This document shows, in pieces, positions 10,205-20,064 of a stretch of 64,000 bases of DNA; position 1 is the stretch's first letter, and each line of letters begins with the position of its first letter. Location of the stretch: NCBI GenBank assembly GCA_003952965.2, contig CM025850.1:30491024-30555023 (forward strand). Direction: 5' to 3'. A program made the translations under genes and the position numbers. The notes under the pieces are model-generated. The model worked only from the letters and a program-made list of their open reading frames with translations, had not been told where the DNA came from and ran no database searches. This DNA comes from Morella rubra. Taxonomy: Eukaryota > Streptophyta > Magnoliopsida > Fagales > Myricaceae.

Positions 10205-10773
10205 ACACGTACTACCAAGTTGCGTCACCCAAAAAGATTGCATATTCTATTGAGCCTCTCTCCTTTGGAGCTTTTCTCGTATCTAGGCATGGTTCGGGCT
10301 TCTCGTGGTGAGTTTATTGATAGTAAGGTGTCTAATTAGGGCTGGAATAAAAACCTCAATCGCTCCATTTATATGGGTCAATAAGGGTGATCCCTTCTAG
10401 CTCCTCCTATCTGGATAAGTCAGATTGGTCGGAATCTGATTCTTGTGCATGGTTGGATGTTTCTTGAGGTGAAATGGCATGTCTATCTCTCATTTTTCAT
10501 CCACACATGTAGCTACCCTCCTCTATAAAGGCATCACATATTTATTGTCAACTTCTTCAGGCAATTCCACCAATTCTTCCTTTGTCACAAGTTCTACGAA
10601 ATCATCAGTAACTTGTACATTAAATTCTTCCCCTATAGGGAATTATAAATCTATTTTTTTTGTGGAGATGCCACATGTGGGTTTAGTTGGAGTCCATAAA
10701 TGATGGCCGGTCCAAGGTTCTTCATATTTGAGAATATGATTTCCATTTGGGAACTGTTTTAGCCGCAGTGACA
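10205..10773. other. no gene seen
   Basis: Unique-looking sequence with short open frames only. A 74-codon frame at 10479-10703 is serine/threonine-rich, without a domain or a gene context. Confidence 0.4.
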
Positions 10774-11205
10774 TGCTTTTGTAATCGTGGGTGGTCTGTT
10801 CGTAGGAGTGATGATTTTATAGTTTGGATGCATGATTTTTGGGTTCGATCTTCCTTAGAATCAATCAAATAACTTAAGTGAGAGGTTTTCTTAATAGTGA
10901 CATGCTTTTGTCATTGCGAATTGTACACTTCTAGAAGGTGCTTTTGTAATTGTGGGTGGTCTGTTCGTAGGAGTGATGATTTTATAGTTTCGATGCATGA
11001 TTTTTGGGTTCGATCTTCCTTAGAATCAATCAAATAATTTAAGTGAGAGGTTTTCTTAATAGTGACATGCTTTTGTCATTGCGAGTTGTACACTTCTAGA
11101 AGGTGCACACGTAGGGCATGTATGCCCCACCGTAAGAAATTTTCCTAATACTGACATCCTTTTGCCATTGCGACCTGTAAACTTCTAGAACGTGTACACG
11201 TAGTG
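10774..11205. repeat. tandem repeat, 165-bp unit, two full copies and a partial third
   Basis: The unit beginning cttttgtaat(c/t)gtggg is present at about 10774-10938 and again, nearly identical, at 10939-11103. Only a few substitutions separate them, so the duplication is recent. A more diverged piece of the unit end (cattgcgacctgtaaacttc) returns at about 11141-11205. Confidence 0.85.
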
Positions 11206-11572
11206 CATGAATAGGAACAACTAATGCAACCCATTCTAAGGGAAAGTTGAATGGTTAAATTCCTTTTGAGGCCCCCACCAGTAAAAAGATTGTAGACTCA
11301 GCCTTCTTCCTCGAATTCATCTCTCGTGCTTTTCTCTGCTGCCGCTTTTCTAATTCCGCTGGTTGTGTCATCTTCCTTCGTTTCGTAGCTTTTATATATA
11401 TTGCACCTTCTAATTAATACCCATTTTGTCAGTTATGCTCTAAACTTACGGGATGCGAAGGATAAATATATTGTTAATTTAAGTATAGTGTAGTTTAGCC
11501 TGAAAATAGAAAATATGTAATAATTAGAGTAACAACAATAATTTGGACGGTTGAAATTTAAAAATCTACACC

Positions 11573-11918
11573 CACGTGGCAGGCTTTCCATGGTCCAAAG
11601 CTTTTCCTTCGCAACTTCCTTGAATGTTCGCCCGGTGGCTCGATTTTTGGAAATTCTACTAGAAGACATTTTCAGCGTTATCCACGTGGGTTCACGCATT
11701 GCCGTCAGTTGGTATGACTGAAAACTACTTGTCTCTTCCTGCTGATATTTTCTCTTGCATTTCCCAACTCCTTGCTCCCCTTATCTATATAATCTGCCCC
11801 CAGATTCACATTAATCTTAGCGAGCTTCTTGATCTCTGCCAGAAACAAAACCCTCTAGGAAAGATCTTAAAGGAAACCCCATCTCTCTCTTTCGGTTGGA
11901 GGAAAATAGGAAATATCC
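11573..11918 (+). promoter_or_regulatory. promoter and 5' UTR of type B copy 3
   Basis: The TATA box TATATAAT is at 11786-11793, 133 bp before the ATG. Two G-box cores (CACGTG) lie at 11573-11578 and 11683-11688. In the paralog only the proximal one survives, the distal site reading CGCGTG. CACGTG is the usual target of bZIP and bHLH factors in plants, so stress or light control is conceivable but unproven. Confidence 0.6.
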
Positions 11919-12185
11919 ATGGCCGGTGAGATCAGAAATGTGGATTATTCGATTGAGGTCGCGCCATCCCCCATAATCTACCCATACAAGCCTTCTAATT
12001 CGCCAAGTCTTGAACCTATTGCCGAGGAGGATAACGAGGAATTGGATCACGAGGATTCGTATATTGGCAGTTGCATTTGTTCCTCCATGGAGAACTGCTT
12101 TGCATTCGAAGCTCCATGTAAACCATTGATCTTTTACTCTGACACAACTCGAGCAGTTCAGGGTAGCCATTTATGTTCTGAATAG
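11919..12185 (+). CDS. small acidic protein, type B copy 3
   Basis: An 88-residue single-exon protein of unrecognised function. Residues 13-16 are E-V-A-P, then I-I-Y-P at 19-22, K24, S-P at 28-29, L-E-x-I at 31-34 and an acidic stretch at 36-47, aligned without gaps to the type A proteins. A second half absent from type A follows, with cysteines at 52, 54, 60, 67 and 86. There is no signal peptide or membrane helix. The ATG is in strong context (tccATGGCC) and is kept in the paralog. It differs from copy 6 by 11 of 88 residues. Length, start and stop are the same in both copies, which supports a real gene. Confidence 0.8.
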   Translation: MAGEIRNVDYSIEVAPSPIIYPYKPSNSPSLEPIAEEDNEELDHEDSYIGSCICSSMENCFAFEAPCKPLIFYSDTTRAVQGSHLCSE

Positions 12186-12772
12186 GAACGTTAATGGTCT
12201 ACAAGATAGGTGGCGCTGATGAAGAAGGAACAAGACGGTTGTTAGGGAAGGTTTATTTTCTACGAAGTCTGTAAATTTTGTATATTGTAATGTAAATGTA
12301 ATCTTTTTCCAAGAAAAATGAAATATTTCTTTGTTTTGGACTATTGCGTGATATTAGATCACTAGTAATTAGTATCTTCCTGGTTTAACTTGAAAGATAA
12401 GAGAAATATTACTCTTTAGAGTTATGAGGGTGGTCTCTGTACTCTGTGCTCTGTTTCATTGTTGCTTGTATATTAAGAAAGTTTTGCAACTGTTTTGCAA
12501 GTTTGGGTAGAATCATTCTACTAGAATGCCGCAGCTTAGGGGCTATAAGAAAAGTTGCCCAGATTCCAGTTCTTTGTTTCTTGTCTTCTAAGTCCGTTGT
12601 GCCATTTCAATCCCTAATGCTCACCCAAACTTGGGATCGGATGTTGTTCGAGCCCTATATCAAGTGATTAGTCCGTTTACCAAAGTATGGATTTTGTTTT
12701 TTGTTTTTTTCTCCCGAGAAGTTTGAGAAACTAAAACACAGCATAATAAACCGACGGTGTTGAACGGTTGTT

Positions 12773-13469
12773 CTGTTGGGAGAGTTACAGGACACACTAG
12801 AATCAAGCCGCCTGCAGTGCTAAAAGATGAGCCTGTCTGTATATTCATCCGTTCTTGGGATCCACTGAATCTTCCACTCAGGATGGCTCTTGCCCAATAG
12901 TTTCGGTCCTCTTGGTTCAAAAGATAATTTCCGCAGCGATTTTGATGATATATAATATCTCTGAACTCCGGGTAGATGACGATGTGCTTTCTCTAAATAT
13001 TATTATTAGTTACTATTGGATGGTATTTAAACCCAAAAGCTAGTTTAAGTGGAGACACTTTCGCTCGTATTTATAAAATGTCTACCAATCTTTTTTATAA
13101 TCGATGTGAAATTAATTTTAATAATCTTTCTCGATATTAATGTTAAGTCTCGAGTCTTCTTTTATAATCGATGTGATCACTGACCCGTTTTACAACCGAT
13201 GTGGGATTAACCCCAATAGATATTTGGGAAGAAAACTTGTAATGCTTTTTTGCCTACTCATGCTTTCTCATTAGGCTGGTGGGACAATAGTTTTGATACA
13301 TTTAAATGTCCATGTTGCCTTAACAATGTCCACATTACGTTTTGATTAAACTAATAGTTGAGCATCTAACATCCACTCACACGGTAGTCCAAATCTTTCC
13401 TCTACCACTATAATAATTATTCGAAGACTCTTAAGAGATGTTCTCCACCGTAGATTTCTCCAGGACACA
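12773..13469. other. spacer, no gene seen
   Basis: AT-rich. Around 13090-13220 a short phrase, (a/t)taatcgatgtga or close variants, appears three times (near 13101, 13163 and 13190), like degenerate LTR debris. No open frame with a recognisable product. Confidence 0.45.
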
Positions 13470-13992
13470 GCACATTGTCGGCAATTGGTTGCTGTCCACC
13501 AATAATTTTAGTCCACGGGATATCTTTTTTTCTAAGCAAAGATTGCATTATTGATCAAAAGTGAGATTACAGCAAGGCGGGCTTGGTGGGTTATCAGAGG
13601 CAAGGACTTCACCAGACATCTTGTTTCCTAGTGTTCTCTGCACTTTGCATGTTTTCCACATGATGTTCTGTTAGCTTTCTTAATTATTTTTTATGAGCTT
13701 TTCTGGAAGCGTGTACTTCTCTCTCTTATTTTTGTCATTTTATTCCTTATAAAACAGACCATCTCCACTAACTCTCACAACCCACTCCCAGTACAGTACT
13801 CAAGAAAACCTCCAAGAAAGATTCCGAGACAGTCTCATCTCCCATCTTCTACAATCTCTCAGCTGAAGTGAAGCCTAGGAAGGAAGCAAAAAAAACGACT
13901 CGCTCATCATCTTCGTAGCCAGAGTCTTCTCCCCAGATCTCACTTTGATTGCTTTGTTGGTTTCTTTAAAGGCTACTAGCAGGACAAAGGCC
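13470..13992 (+). promoter_or_regulatory. promoter and 5' UTR of type A copy 4
   Basis: The TATA box TTATAAAA is at 13747-13754, 246 bp before the ATG. The shared blocks CACATTGTCGGCAA (near 13470) and the GTTCTCTGCACTTTGCATG block (near 13632-13664) are present, but the short LINE tail at 13525-13613 now separates them. In the other type A genes they are about 50-60 bp apart. Confidence 0.6.
13525..13613 (-). mobile_element. short LINE 3' tail inserted in the copy 4 promoter
   Basis: About 90 bp begins with a T run and ctaagcaaag and is absent from the same place in the type A promoters at 3540, 15290 and 42905. It is flanked by gatatct and gacatct, a possible decayed target duplication. 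On the minus strand it ends TTTGCTTAG plus A-run, like the LINE ending at 16371 and the insertion at 20497. Confidence 0.65.
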
Positions 13993-14133
13993 ATGGCGAA
14001 GGCAACCAGATTTTTCAGTTCTTGGGTTGAGGTTGCCCCAGCCCTTCTCATTTCCCCGCGTAAGATTCCTCTCTCTCCTGTCCTGGAGACAATTACTGAA
14101 GAGGAGGCTGAGGAATACGACGAAGACTCTTAG
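13993..14133 (+). CDS. small acidic protein, type A copy 4
   Basis: A 46-residue protein, function unknown. It has S-S-W at 9-11, E-V-A-P at 13-16, L-L-I-S-P at 18-22, K24, S-P at 28-29, L-E-T-I at 31-34, and ends in the acidic run E-E-E-A-E-E-Y-D-E-D-S followed by TAG. An in-frame upstream ATG at 13945 would add 16 residues. I chose 13993 because its context (gccATGGCG) is better, it aligns with the copy 2 start, and the upstream residues are not shared. No signal peptide, membrane segment or cysteine. This is the cleanest type A reading and gives the standard family length. It lies 1.8 kb after a type B gene and 1.6 kb before another type A gene, all on the same strand. Confidence 0.75.
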   Translation: MAKATRFFSSWVEVAPALLISPRKIPLSPVLETITEEEAEEYDEDS

Positions 14134-14944
14134 AAGTTAGAACCTGGAGTGCGCTTGTGTTTCTCTCTCTGATAGTTTCTAGTTTTGTACCAGTTTTTTG
14201 TATAGACCTTTGAATTAATAGTTTGAAAGGTAGCCGGCTTTGGGCCTTCAAGTTTTGTAGTTAATCCTACCAAATTTGTAATTCAAGGATTTCAATCAAT
14301 ATAGTCTTTGTACCAACTTATTCCACTGCCAATCTTGTCGTTTGCTTTCTTACTGCTGCAATTTCTTTTTACTTGCAATCCAGAATTCGATATTCTTGAG
14401 CAAGGAATGTATAGAGGTGTTGATGTTTGCAATTTTTCATTCTGCCTAATAAGTTTTCTCCCAGGGGACATCGTAGACAAGTGGAGAGTCTCCCTTAATT
14501 AGAAGACGAATTGAGCCTATCTCAAAGCCTTCAGAACACAAGAAAAGCTGTCGAGGCTTCTGCTGCAGCAAAAGGGTCTGTTTCAAATATCTGTTTAGTC
14601 CAATCTGAAATTAGTTGTTCATCAGGGCAGGAACAGGTTGCCGCTAGTATATGATCAATTGTTAGTTTGGTCACCTTCTGAGCTAAATTCAGGGGGCCTA
14701 GAACCTGTACCTTCTGGATTTGGAAGTGTTTAAACTTTAATGTCTTCGTTTGGGAGAGGAAGCTTATTAACAGGATTAGTGATAATTTTTACCCACTGAA
14801 TAATTGGGCAGGTAAGAAAACTTGTATGCTTTACAAATTAATACGCGCAACATCAAAAGTTAGTATTTATATTAGTTATTATCTATATTGTGTCTATCTC
14901 TTTTCAAATTTGATAATCCAATTCGAACAATAAATTAGAAATAA
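14134..14944. other. 3' flank of copy 4 and spacer
   Basis: The first ~150 bp resemble the 3' flanks of copies 2 and 5 (ttcaagttttgtag and a run containing aattcaagga), so this is a probable shared 3' UTR. The rest is AT-rich with no gene signal. Confidence 0.5.
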
Positions 14945-15256
14945 TATTAATCATTCTCTCAAAATAACAATCTCATCTTTCATCTTTTCTTCTTAATTTT
15001 TTTTTACGCCACTCTGCTGGCTCTTACCTCTAGTAAAAATCAAATGACTCTAGTAAGTTTTATTTAATTTTAATTACGCTTCATATATTTTTCATTTAAT
15101 CAATACATCCTGGCCGTCAGATGCATATAATTTTAGCAATAGCTCGTTAATATGTATCATTTTAATTTTATATTCATTTTAAATTCCCATATCGACTGCA
15201 GTCCCAATTCTCGCAATGTCTGATAATTGTCTGAAGAGGTGTTTCTCCAAGTCACA

Positions 15257-15719
15257 GCACATTGTCGGCAAGTTGCTGGCCATTACTACCCATACTCCAC
15301 CAGATATCTGTTTTTTGCAAGTGTTCTCCACACTTTGCATATTTTGCACATGATGCTTTTTAGCTGTTCTTTCTTTATTTTTATGAGCTTTTCTGGTACC
15401 GCGTCCTTGTCCCATTTCTGTCGTTTTCTATTATTTTACTAATTTACTCCTTATAAAACAGACCATTTCCACTAACTTTTCTCACAACCCACTCCCAGGT
15501 ACTGAACTCAAGAAAACCTCCTAGAAAGGGTCCGAGACAATCTCATCGTCTATCTTGTATAATCTCTCCAGATTGCTGAATCTGAGGAAGGAAGCCAAAA
15601 AGTACTGCTCCCTCATCATCGTGTTCCCTAGTCATATTCCCCAGTTCTCACTTCGATTGCTTCATTCGGTTGTTTGAAGATTACTAGAAGGAGAAAAGCT
15701 TTTTTGAACTGCCAAGGAG
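15257..15719 (+). promoter_or_regulatory. promoter and 5' UTR of type A copy 5
   Basis: The TATA box TTATAAAA is at 15451-15458, 269 bp before the ATG. The shared upstream blocks lie at 15257-15276 (CACATTGTCGGCAAGTTG) and 15319-15353 (GTGTTCTCCACACTTTGCAT and following). The same arrangement recurs before the broken copy at 43337. Confidence 0.6.
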
Positions 15720-15857
15720 ATGGAGATCAGACATTTAAGTTCTTGGATTGAGGTTGCCCCAGCCCTTCTCATTTCTCCGACTAAGGTTCCCGTCTCTCCT
15801 GTTCTGGAGACAATTCCAGAAGAGGAGGATGAGGAATACAACGACGAAGACTCCTAA
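15720..15857 (+). CDS. small acidic protein, type A copy 5
   Basis: A 45-residue protein with the family core: S-S-W-I-E-V-A-P-A at 7-15, I-S-P at 18-20, K22, S-P at 26-27, L-E-T-I at 30-33, then an acidic tail ending N-D-E-D-S and TAA. Relative to copy 2 the leader has lost the bases of the original ATG (gccaaggagATG here against gcaATGGCAAAGGAGATG there). Translation therefore begins at the second methionine and the protein is shorter at its N-terminus. Function is unknown and no targeting signal is visible. The 3' flank has been hit by a LINE 514 bp after the stop. The short length means the call rests on conservation with its paralogs and not on length. Confidence 0.7.
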   Translation: MEIRHLSSWIEVAPALLISPTKVPVSPVLETIPEEEDEEYNDEDS

Positions 15858-16386
15858 ACAGTGGAGTGTGCTTTTGTTTATCTTTGTCAGATTCCTCTGG
15901 TTTTGTACCAGTTTTTTTTTGCATCGACCTTTGAATTGATCCTACAGCAGTACTGGGTAATTAATTTGTAATTCAAGGACTTGCATCAATTTTGTCTTTG
16001 TAGCAAGTAGCCTATTCCGCTGCCATTCCAGAATGTTTTCTTACCGATGCAATCTCTATTCGGATTGCTTTCTGCTTAAAATCCAAGAATAATACAAGTT
16101 GAAGGCTGTTATATAGCCGTTCCGCAGCTACTTCTCTTTATTAGCATATTGTCTATTAAAGTTTATCCTGTAGAAGTACAGAAAGCTGCGTCATTCTCTT
16201 GAGTGGCCTAGTCTTTAGTTGAACTATGGGAAGATAGAGGAGCAGCCGAGTTGGAAGAAGAGCAGACGCTGGCTTTACTTGGAACAAAGCATAGACGTAA
16301 TAGAATGATACAACGAGGTTGCATGTGCGTTTTTTTGAATGGCTTCTTTTTTTCCAGCCTTGGATTCCCTTTTTTTTCTAAGCAAA

Positions 16387-16427
16387 TATAATCCACCTTG
16401 GTACAGGCCAGATCAAGGTGGATTATA
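16387..16427 (-). repeat. perfect 14-bp stem, 13-nt loop hairpin at the LINE 3' end
   Basis: TATAATCCACCTTG at 16387-16400 pairs without mismatch with 16414-16427 around a 13-nt loop. It sits 8-50 bases from the poly-A tail of the LINE, where some LINE transcripts carry a structure read by their own reverse transcriptase. That role is inferred. Confidence 0.85.
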
Positions 16428-16673
16428 AAACCAGTCACAATTAGATACAAGCGGGGGAATTACAGAAACATTGAGTTGGCCAAAAACACCAGAGAGTGTT
16501 GCCCACTTCGCCAATTTATGAGCCAACCGATTCTGCTGTCACGAGATCCAAGTGATGGACCAATCTGAATGATTCTCCAAGTATTGCCGTAATAACAGCA
16601 ACTCGTCTGAGACATATATATCTACATCTTCAGACTTCTGCAAGGCTGCGTTAACAACTAAAAAGAATCACCT

Positions 16674-17120
16674 TCAAGGCACACATGGATAGTAACTCGC
16701 CAATTGACATGCGAGAAGTGCTGCTTTCCGTTCGCCCCCAAAGGAAGATTGGCTGGGGAGCAAGTCTGTCCAAGCCTGCAAGATGGTTCCTACATGATCT
16801 CTGCAGACAGCAGTAATAACCGAATAGTGACTCCTACAAGCAACATCAAAATTAATTTTCACCAGCCCTCTGGGCGGGGGTAGCCATCTCTTTTTCAGTT
16901 CTCGATCTTTATCTAGCCAAGTAGCATAATGTTCATAAAAACGCCTTTTAGCGAACTGAATAATCTCTCCTGGTTCACACTTAAGACCCTGGTGGACTGA
17001 AAGATTCTGATACATCCAGATTGTGTCCATAACGATTAAGGACCAGAGGACTAACTCCCTTTCAACATGCTTTTCAATACGTCTTATGAGGTCGACAGAG
17101 AATGAGTATCCACTGATCAA
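16674..17120 (-). pseudogene. LINE RNase H domain
   Basis: The frame carries W-L-P-P-P-R-G-L-V-K-I-N-F-D-V-A near residue 90, the usual start of the plant LINE RNase H (RVT_3 type), followed by G-G-E-R-K-A-A-L-L-A. The usual A-E-x-x-A motif reads G-E-R-K-A-A. It overlaps the upstream frame by 47 bp, showing a frameshift in ORF2. Confidence 0.8.
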
Positions 17121-17676
17121 TACTTCTTAAATTCAGAGTTGTGAAATTCATAGGCCAAAGCCCCTCTTTCCAAATAATTTGAGCAATCGGACACTCCAAA
17201 AATAAGTGTTCACAAGTTTCAGCACCATGATGATAGATTTGACAGCAGTTAAAATCCTCATCAACAGATGTAATAGCAGTAGCAATTCTCCCTCTAGTAG
17301 GAAGAGCATTAGAAGTCACTTTCCATGCAAAGAGTTTTAATCTGGCCTGTATTTTCCATTTCCACAATTTCTGCCAACATTTGCTATTAATTGGACCCCT
17401 GCAAATGAATCTGTCGGCTTGGTCTAGTAAATAGGCAGTTTTCACGGTGAACTTACCATGGTGCTCTAGGGACCAAATATTCTGATCCTCACTATTCCTC
17501 CTACCAAGAGGAAGTTTAAGGATTTCCTGAACGCACTGAGGAGAAAAAAGCTGCCTCAAGAGCTCATAATTCCAGGTATTCATTTTCATATCAAATAGTT
17601 GGTCTACTCGGTGATAAATTGTTGGCTCAATGCTCGAACCTGAACTAATTACCCTGTTATGGGGCAAGTTAGGCAC
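17074..17676 (-). pseudogene. LINE zinc-binding region of reverse transcriptase
   Basis: A 200-residue frame contains the zf-RVT pattern: G-K-F-T-V-K-T-A-Y near 95, W-K-W-K-I-Q-A-R-L-K-L-F-A-W-K near 125, then C-C-x-I-Y-H-H-G-A-E-T-C-E-H-L-F-L-E-C-P. It is part of LINE ORF2 and does not stand alone as a gene. Confidence 0.85.
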
Positions 17677-17717
17677 CCATGGATTAGTCCATATATGAAT
17701 ATTGCTACCACTGTTGA

Positions 17718-18550
17718 TTAGATATCTGATTCCAGTACTAAGAATGTCTTTGGTAGCCAGGATGCCACGCCATATCCATGAGCTGCCCGGCTTGATGGTA
17801 GCAGAAAATAAGGAACACCCCTTGAGATATTTAGCTGTGAGTGTTTTAGCCCGAAGTGATGTTTATAGATAAGCCATCCCAATTTTGCATCCAAAGCTCG
17901 ATTAAGATCATGCATCCTTCTCAAGCCGAGACTCCAACTTCTTTGGGACGACATATAGACTCCCAGGAGATGGGTGTGAAATGCCTATTGTTCCTCTTGT
18001 TAAATCCTCAGAAATTTTTTTGAAATGCGAATCCAAGTTCTGCACACCAAGTTTTAGGTTACAGAAAAATGGACATACAGTAAGTAGGAAGCGCACTGGC
18101 CACAGCCTTGATGAGGGTACATCTCCCAACTTGTGAAAGGCATGTCATCTTCCAGCCATCAATCTTCTTTAGGATTTTCTCTTTGATATCCTGAAAAGCT
18201 TGTCTTTTAGAGCAAGGAATATAAAGCGGAAGACCGAGATATTTTCCTTCAAGCTTATGCCTTGTAATGCTGAGACCAGAACCTATTTCAACAGCCACAT
18301 TATGTTGTACATTTCTACTGATAGGCTGGATTTTGAAGAATTAACAGCTTGGCCTGACCATGATGAGTATCTACTGATGGCCTCCATAATGTGATGACCT
18401 TCCTGAAGAAATGCTCTGCAAAAAATCATTAAGTCATCTACAAACATCGAGTGAGTGATAGATGGTGCCCCTCTACAGATTTTGATGCAATGAATGAAGT
18501 TTTGCTGTTCAAGCTTGTTCAACATGAGAGAGATAATTTCAACATGAGCT
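17718..18550 (-). pseudogene. LINE reverse transcriptase C-terminal part, multiple frameshifts
   Basis: Pieces in three frames together read as the end of a LINE reverse transcriptase: H-S-M-F-V-D-D-L-M-I-F (active-site D-D retained) near 18435, then Y-L-G-L-P-L-Y-I-P and G-W-K-M-T-C-L-S-Q-V-G-R-C-T-L-I-K-A-V-A near 18120-18230, then L-N-R-A-L-D-A-K-L-G-W near 17890. The element is truncated just upstream of the active site. Confidence 0.85.
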
Positions 18551-18572
18551 TGTTCAAGCCTTGGATTCCCTT

Positions 18573-18751
18573 CAATTACGCTACAATAGTGTTTCTTAGA
18601 TACTTACGTTAAATTTTCTATGCAGGAGTGGTCCAACAACCGTTACCCCTTTTCTACAGAAATGGCATCCTTTTCCTGCCAAAGCATCCCATGCCGTTGG
18701 AAATCAGATGGAAAAGCGTATACCAACGATCCTAAGAATTGATGAAAGGCA
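18573..18751 (+). repeat. type A segmental duplication, left copy (second part)
   Basis: From 18573 the flank of copy 5 resumes. About 18618-18750 matches 58548-58672 closely, and 18573-18625 matches about 57390-57450. The similarity ends at aggcagatg, where another insertion begins. Confidence 0.8.
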
Positions 18752-19440
18752 GATGTGTTGAGAGAGATAAGACAAACAAATAACGGAATAATTCTTCTCT
18801 TTAGATGCAAACAAATAGAGCGCAATCTCAACAATTATATATATTGAAAATAAATCCAAGATTATCAATCACACCAAACCAAAACAACACAAGCAACTTT
18901 TACGTGGAAAGTTTCTCCGGTGTGAGGATGAAAAAATCACGGGAACTAGTCCAGGCAAAATCTCTATTATAAACTAAATAACGAGTACACAAAGTCTTCA
19001 CTAGTCACGACTAGAGGCTACAACTCATATCTCTTCAAGATTATATCGCAAATACATTTTCTGTGGTTACTGTTCACAAGTACGAAGCAGTGTTCCGCGC
19101 TCGTAATCTGATCTGCACCTCTATTGCCCCTCTCTTTCGGCGGCGGAGGACTCTCTCTCTCTTTCAAAACTAGTTGGCCTCTATGCCTCCCGATGCCTCT
19201 TTCCACCCATGACAGGAGTCAGTCAGCCGGCACATGGAGGCACAAGTGCTTTTGCACATCTCACGTGACTGCCTCTTTTGCTCCTTTGTCGCCTTCTACT
19301 GTCGTCTTTACAGAGAGTCTATCTCGTCTTTTAAAACTTATAAGTAGATCTTTGAACTTTTCTAAATATTAATAAAAGAGGCGTGATGTTTAAAAAATAA
19401 AATAAAAAGGATAATTTCTTTCAAATTAGAAAGTTTTCTT
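18752..19440. mobile_element. insertion of uncertain type, LTR-like left end
   Basis: Paralogous similarity stops at 18751 and a new block begins TGTTGAGA; an inverted TCTCAACA follows at about 18825-18832. The text around 18890-18920, with tttacgtggaaagtt, resembles plant copia LTR sequence. The block ends with an A-rich stretch near 19390-19410, after a TAAATATTAATAAA phrase like that at 10140. It could be two stacked elements. No coding remnant is visible. Confidence 0.4.
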
Positions 19441-19819
19441 TTTTACTACAAAATATTATTATTTACTCCTCACACAGGGATGATCGAAATAGTGAAGATC
19501 CTCCATTTTCTATTGTACAAGCAATATAATTGGAGAATTATATATTGCACCTTCTAATTAATACACATTTTGTCATTTATGCTCTAAACTTACTGGGTGC
19601 GAAGGATAAATATATTGTTAATTTAAGTATAGTGTAGTTTAGCCTGAAAATAGAAAATATGTAATAATTAGAGTAACAATAATTTGGACGGTTGAAATTT
19701 AAAAATCTTCACCCGCGTGGCAGGCTTTCCATGGTCCAAAGGTTTTCCTTCGCAACTTCCTTGAATCTTCGGTCGCTTGATTTTTGGAAATTCTATTAGA
19801 AGACATTTGCAGCGTTGTC

Positions 19820-20064
19820 CACGTGGGTTCACGCATTGCCGTCAGTTGGTATGACTGAAAACTACTTGTCAGTCTTGTCTCTTCCTGCTGATATTTTCTC
19901 TTGCGTTTCCCGATTCCTTCCTCTCCTTTTCTATATAATCTGCCCCCAGATTCACATTAATCTTAGCGAGCTTCTTGTTCTCTGCCAGAAACAAAACCCC
20001 CTAGGAAAGAACTTAAAGGAAACCCCATCACTCTCTTTCGGTTGGAGGAAAATAGGAAATATCC
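19820..20064 (+). promoter_or_regulatory. promoter and 5' UTR of type B copy 6
   Basis: The TATA box TATATAAT is at 19932-19939, 133 bp before the ATG, the same spacing as in copy 3. One G-box CACGTG is at 19820-19825. A short TCAGTCTTG-like duplication between the G-box and TATA box lengthens this copy slightly. Confidence 0.6.

Larger units (their letters stand above)
11397..12772 (+). repeat. type B segmental duplication, left copy
   Basis: The block from the promoter through the 3' flank of the type B gene is repeated in direct orientation at 19541-21697. Similarity starts abruptly at tatattgcacc and ends at cggttgtt. The right copy is longer because of a 786-bp insertion. The left copy therefore shows the uninterrupted state. 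Confidence 0.9.
14945..16371 (+). repeat. type A segmental duplication, left copy (first part)
   Basis: This segment, with its continuation at 18573-18751 beyond the LINE, is repeated in the same orientation at about 41780-43420, with continuations at 55909-55934, about 57330-57455 and 58548-58672. The right copy is broken by several insertions; the left copy by one LINE. Confidence 0.8.
16356..18572 (-). mobile_element. 5'-truncated L1-type LINE with target duplication
   Basis: The insertion spans about 16372-18556 and reads leftward. Both edges carry the 16-bp target duplication AGCCTTGGATTCCCTT (16356-16371 and 18557-18572). The unbroken target is visible at about 57376. The left edge is a T run (poly-A tail on the minus strand). 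Only the C-terminal half of ORF2 remains: reverse transcriptase end, zinc-binding domain and RNase H. Frames are broken, so the copy is dead. Confidence 0.9.

Noticed and set aside
15748..15939. 63-codon frame over the copy 5 gene
   Set aside because: It is a different frame over the conserved small protein; its translation shares nothing with the paralogs.
18752..18832. An 81-bp MITE with 8-bp inverted ends TGTTGAGA
   Set aside because: The ends match only over eight bases, and the neighbouring text looks like a longer LTR, so I kept the broader, less specific call.
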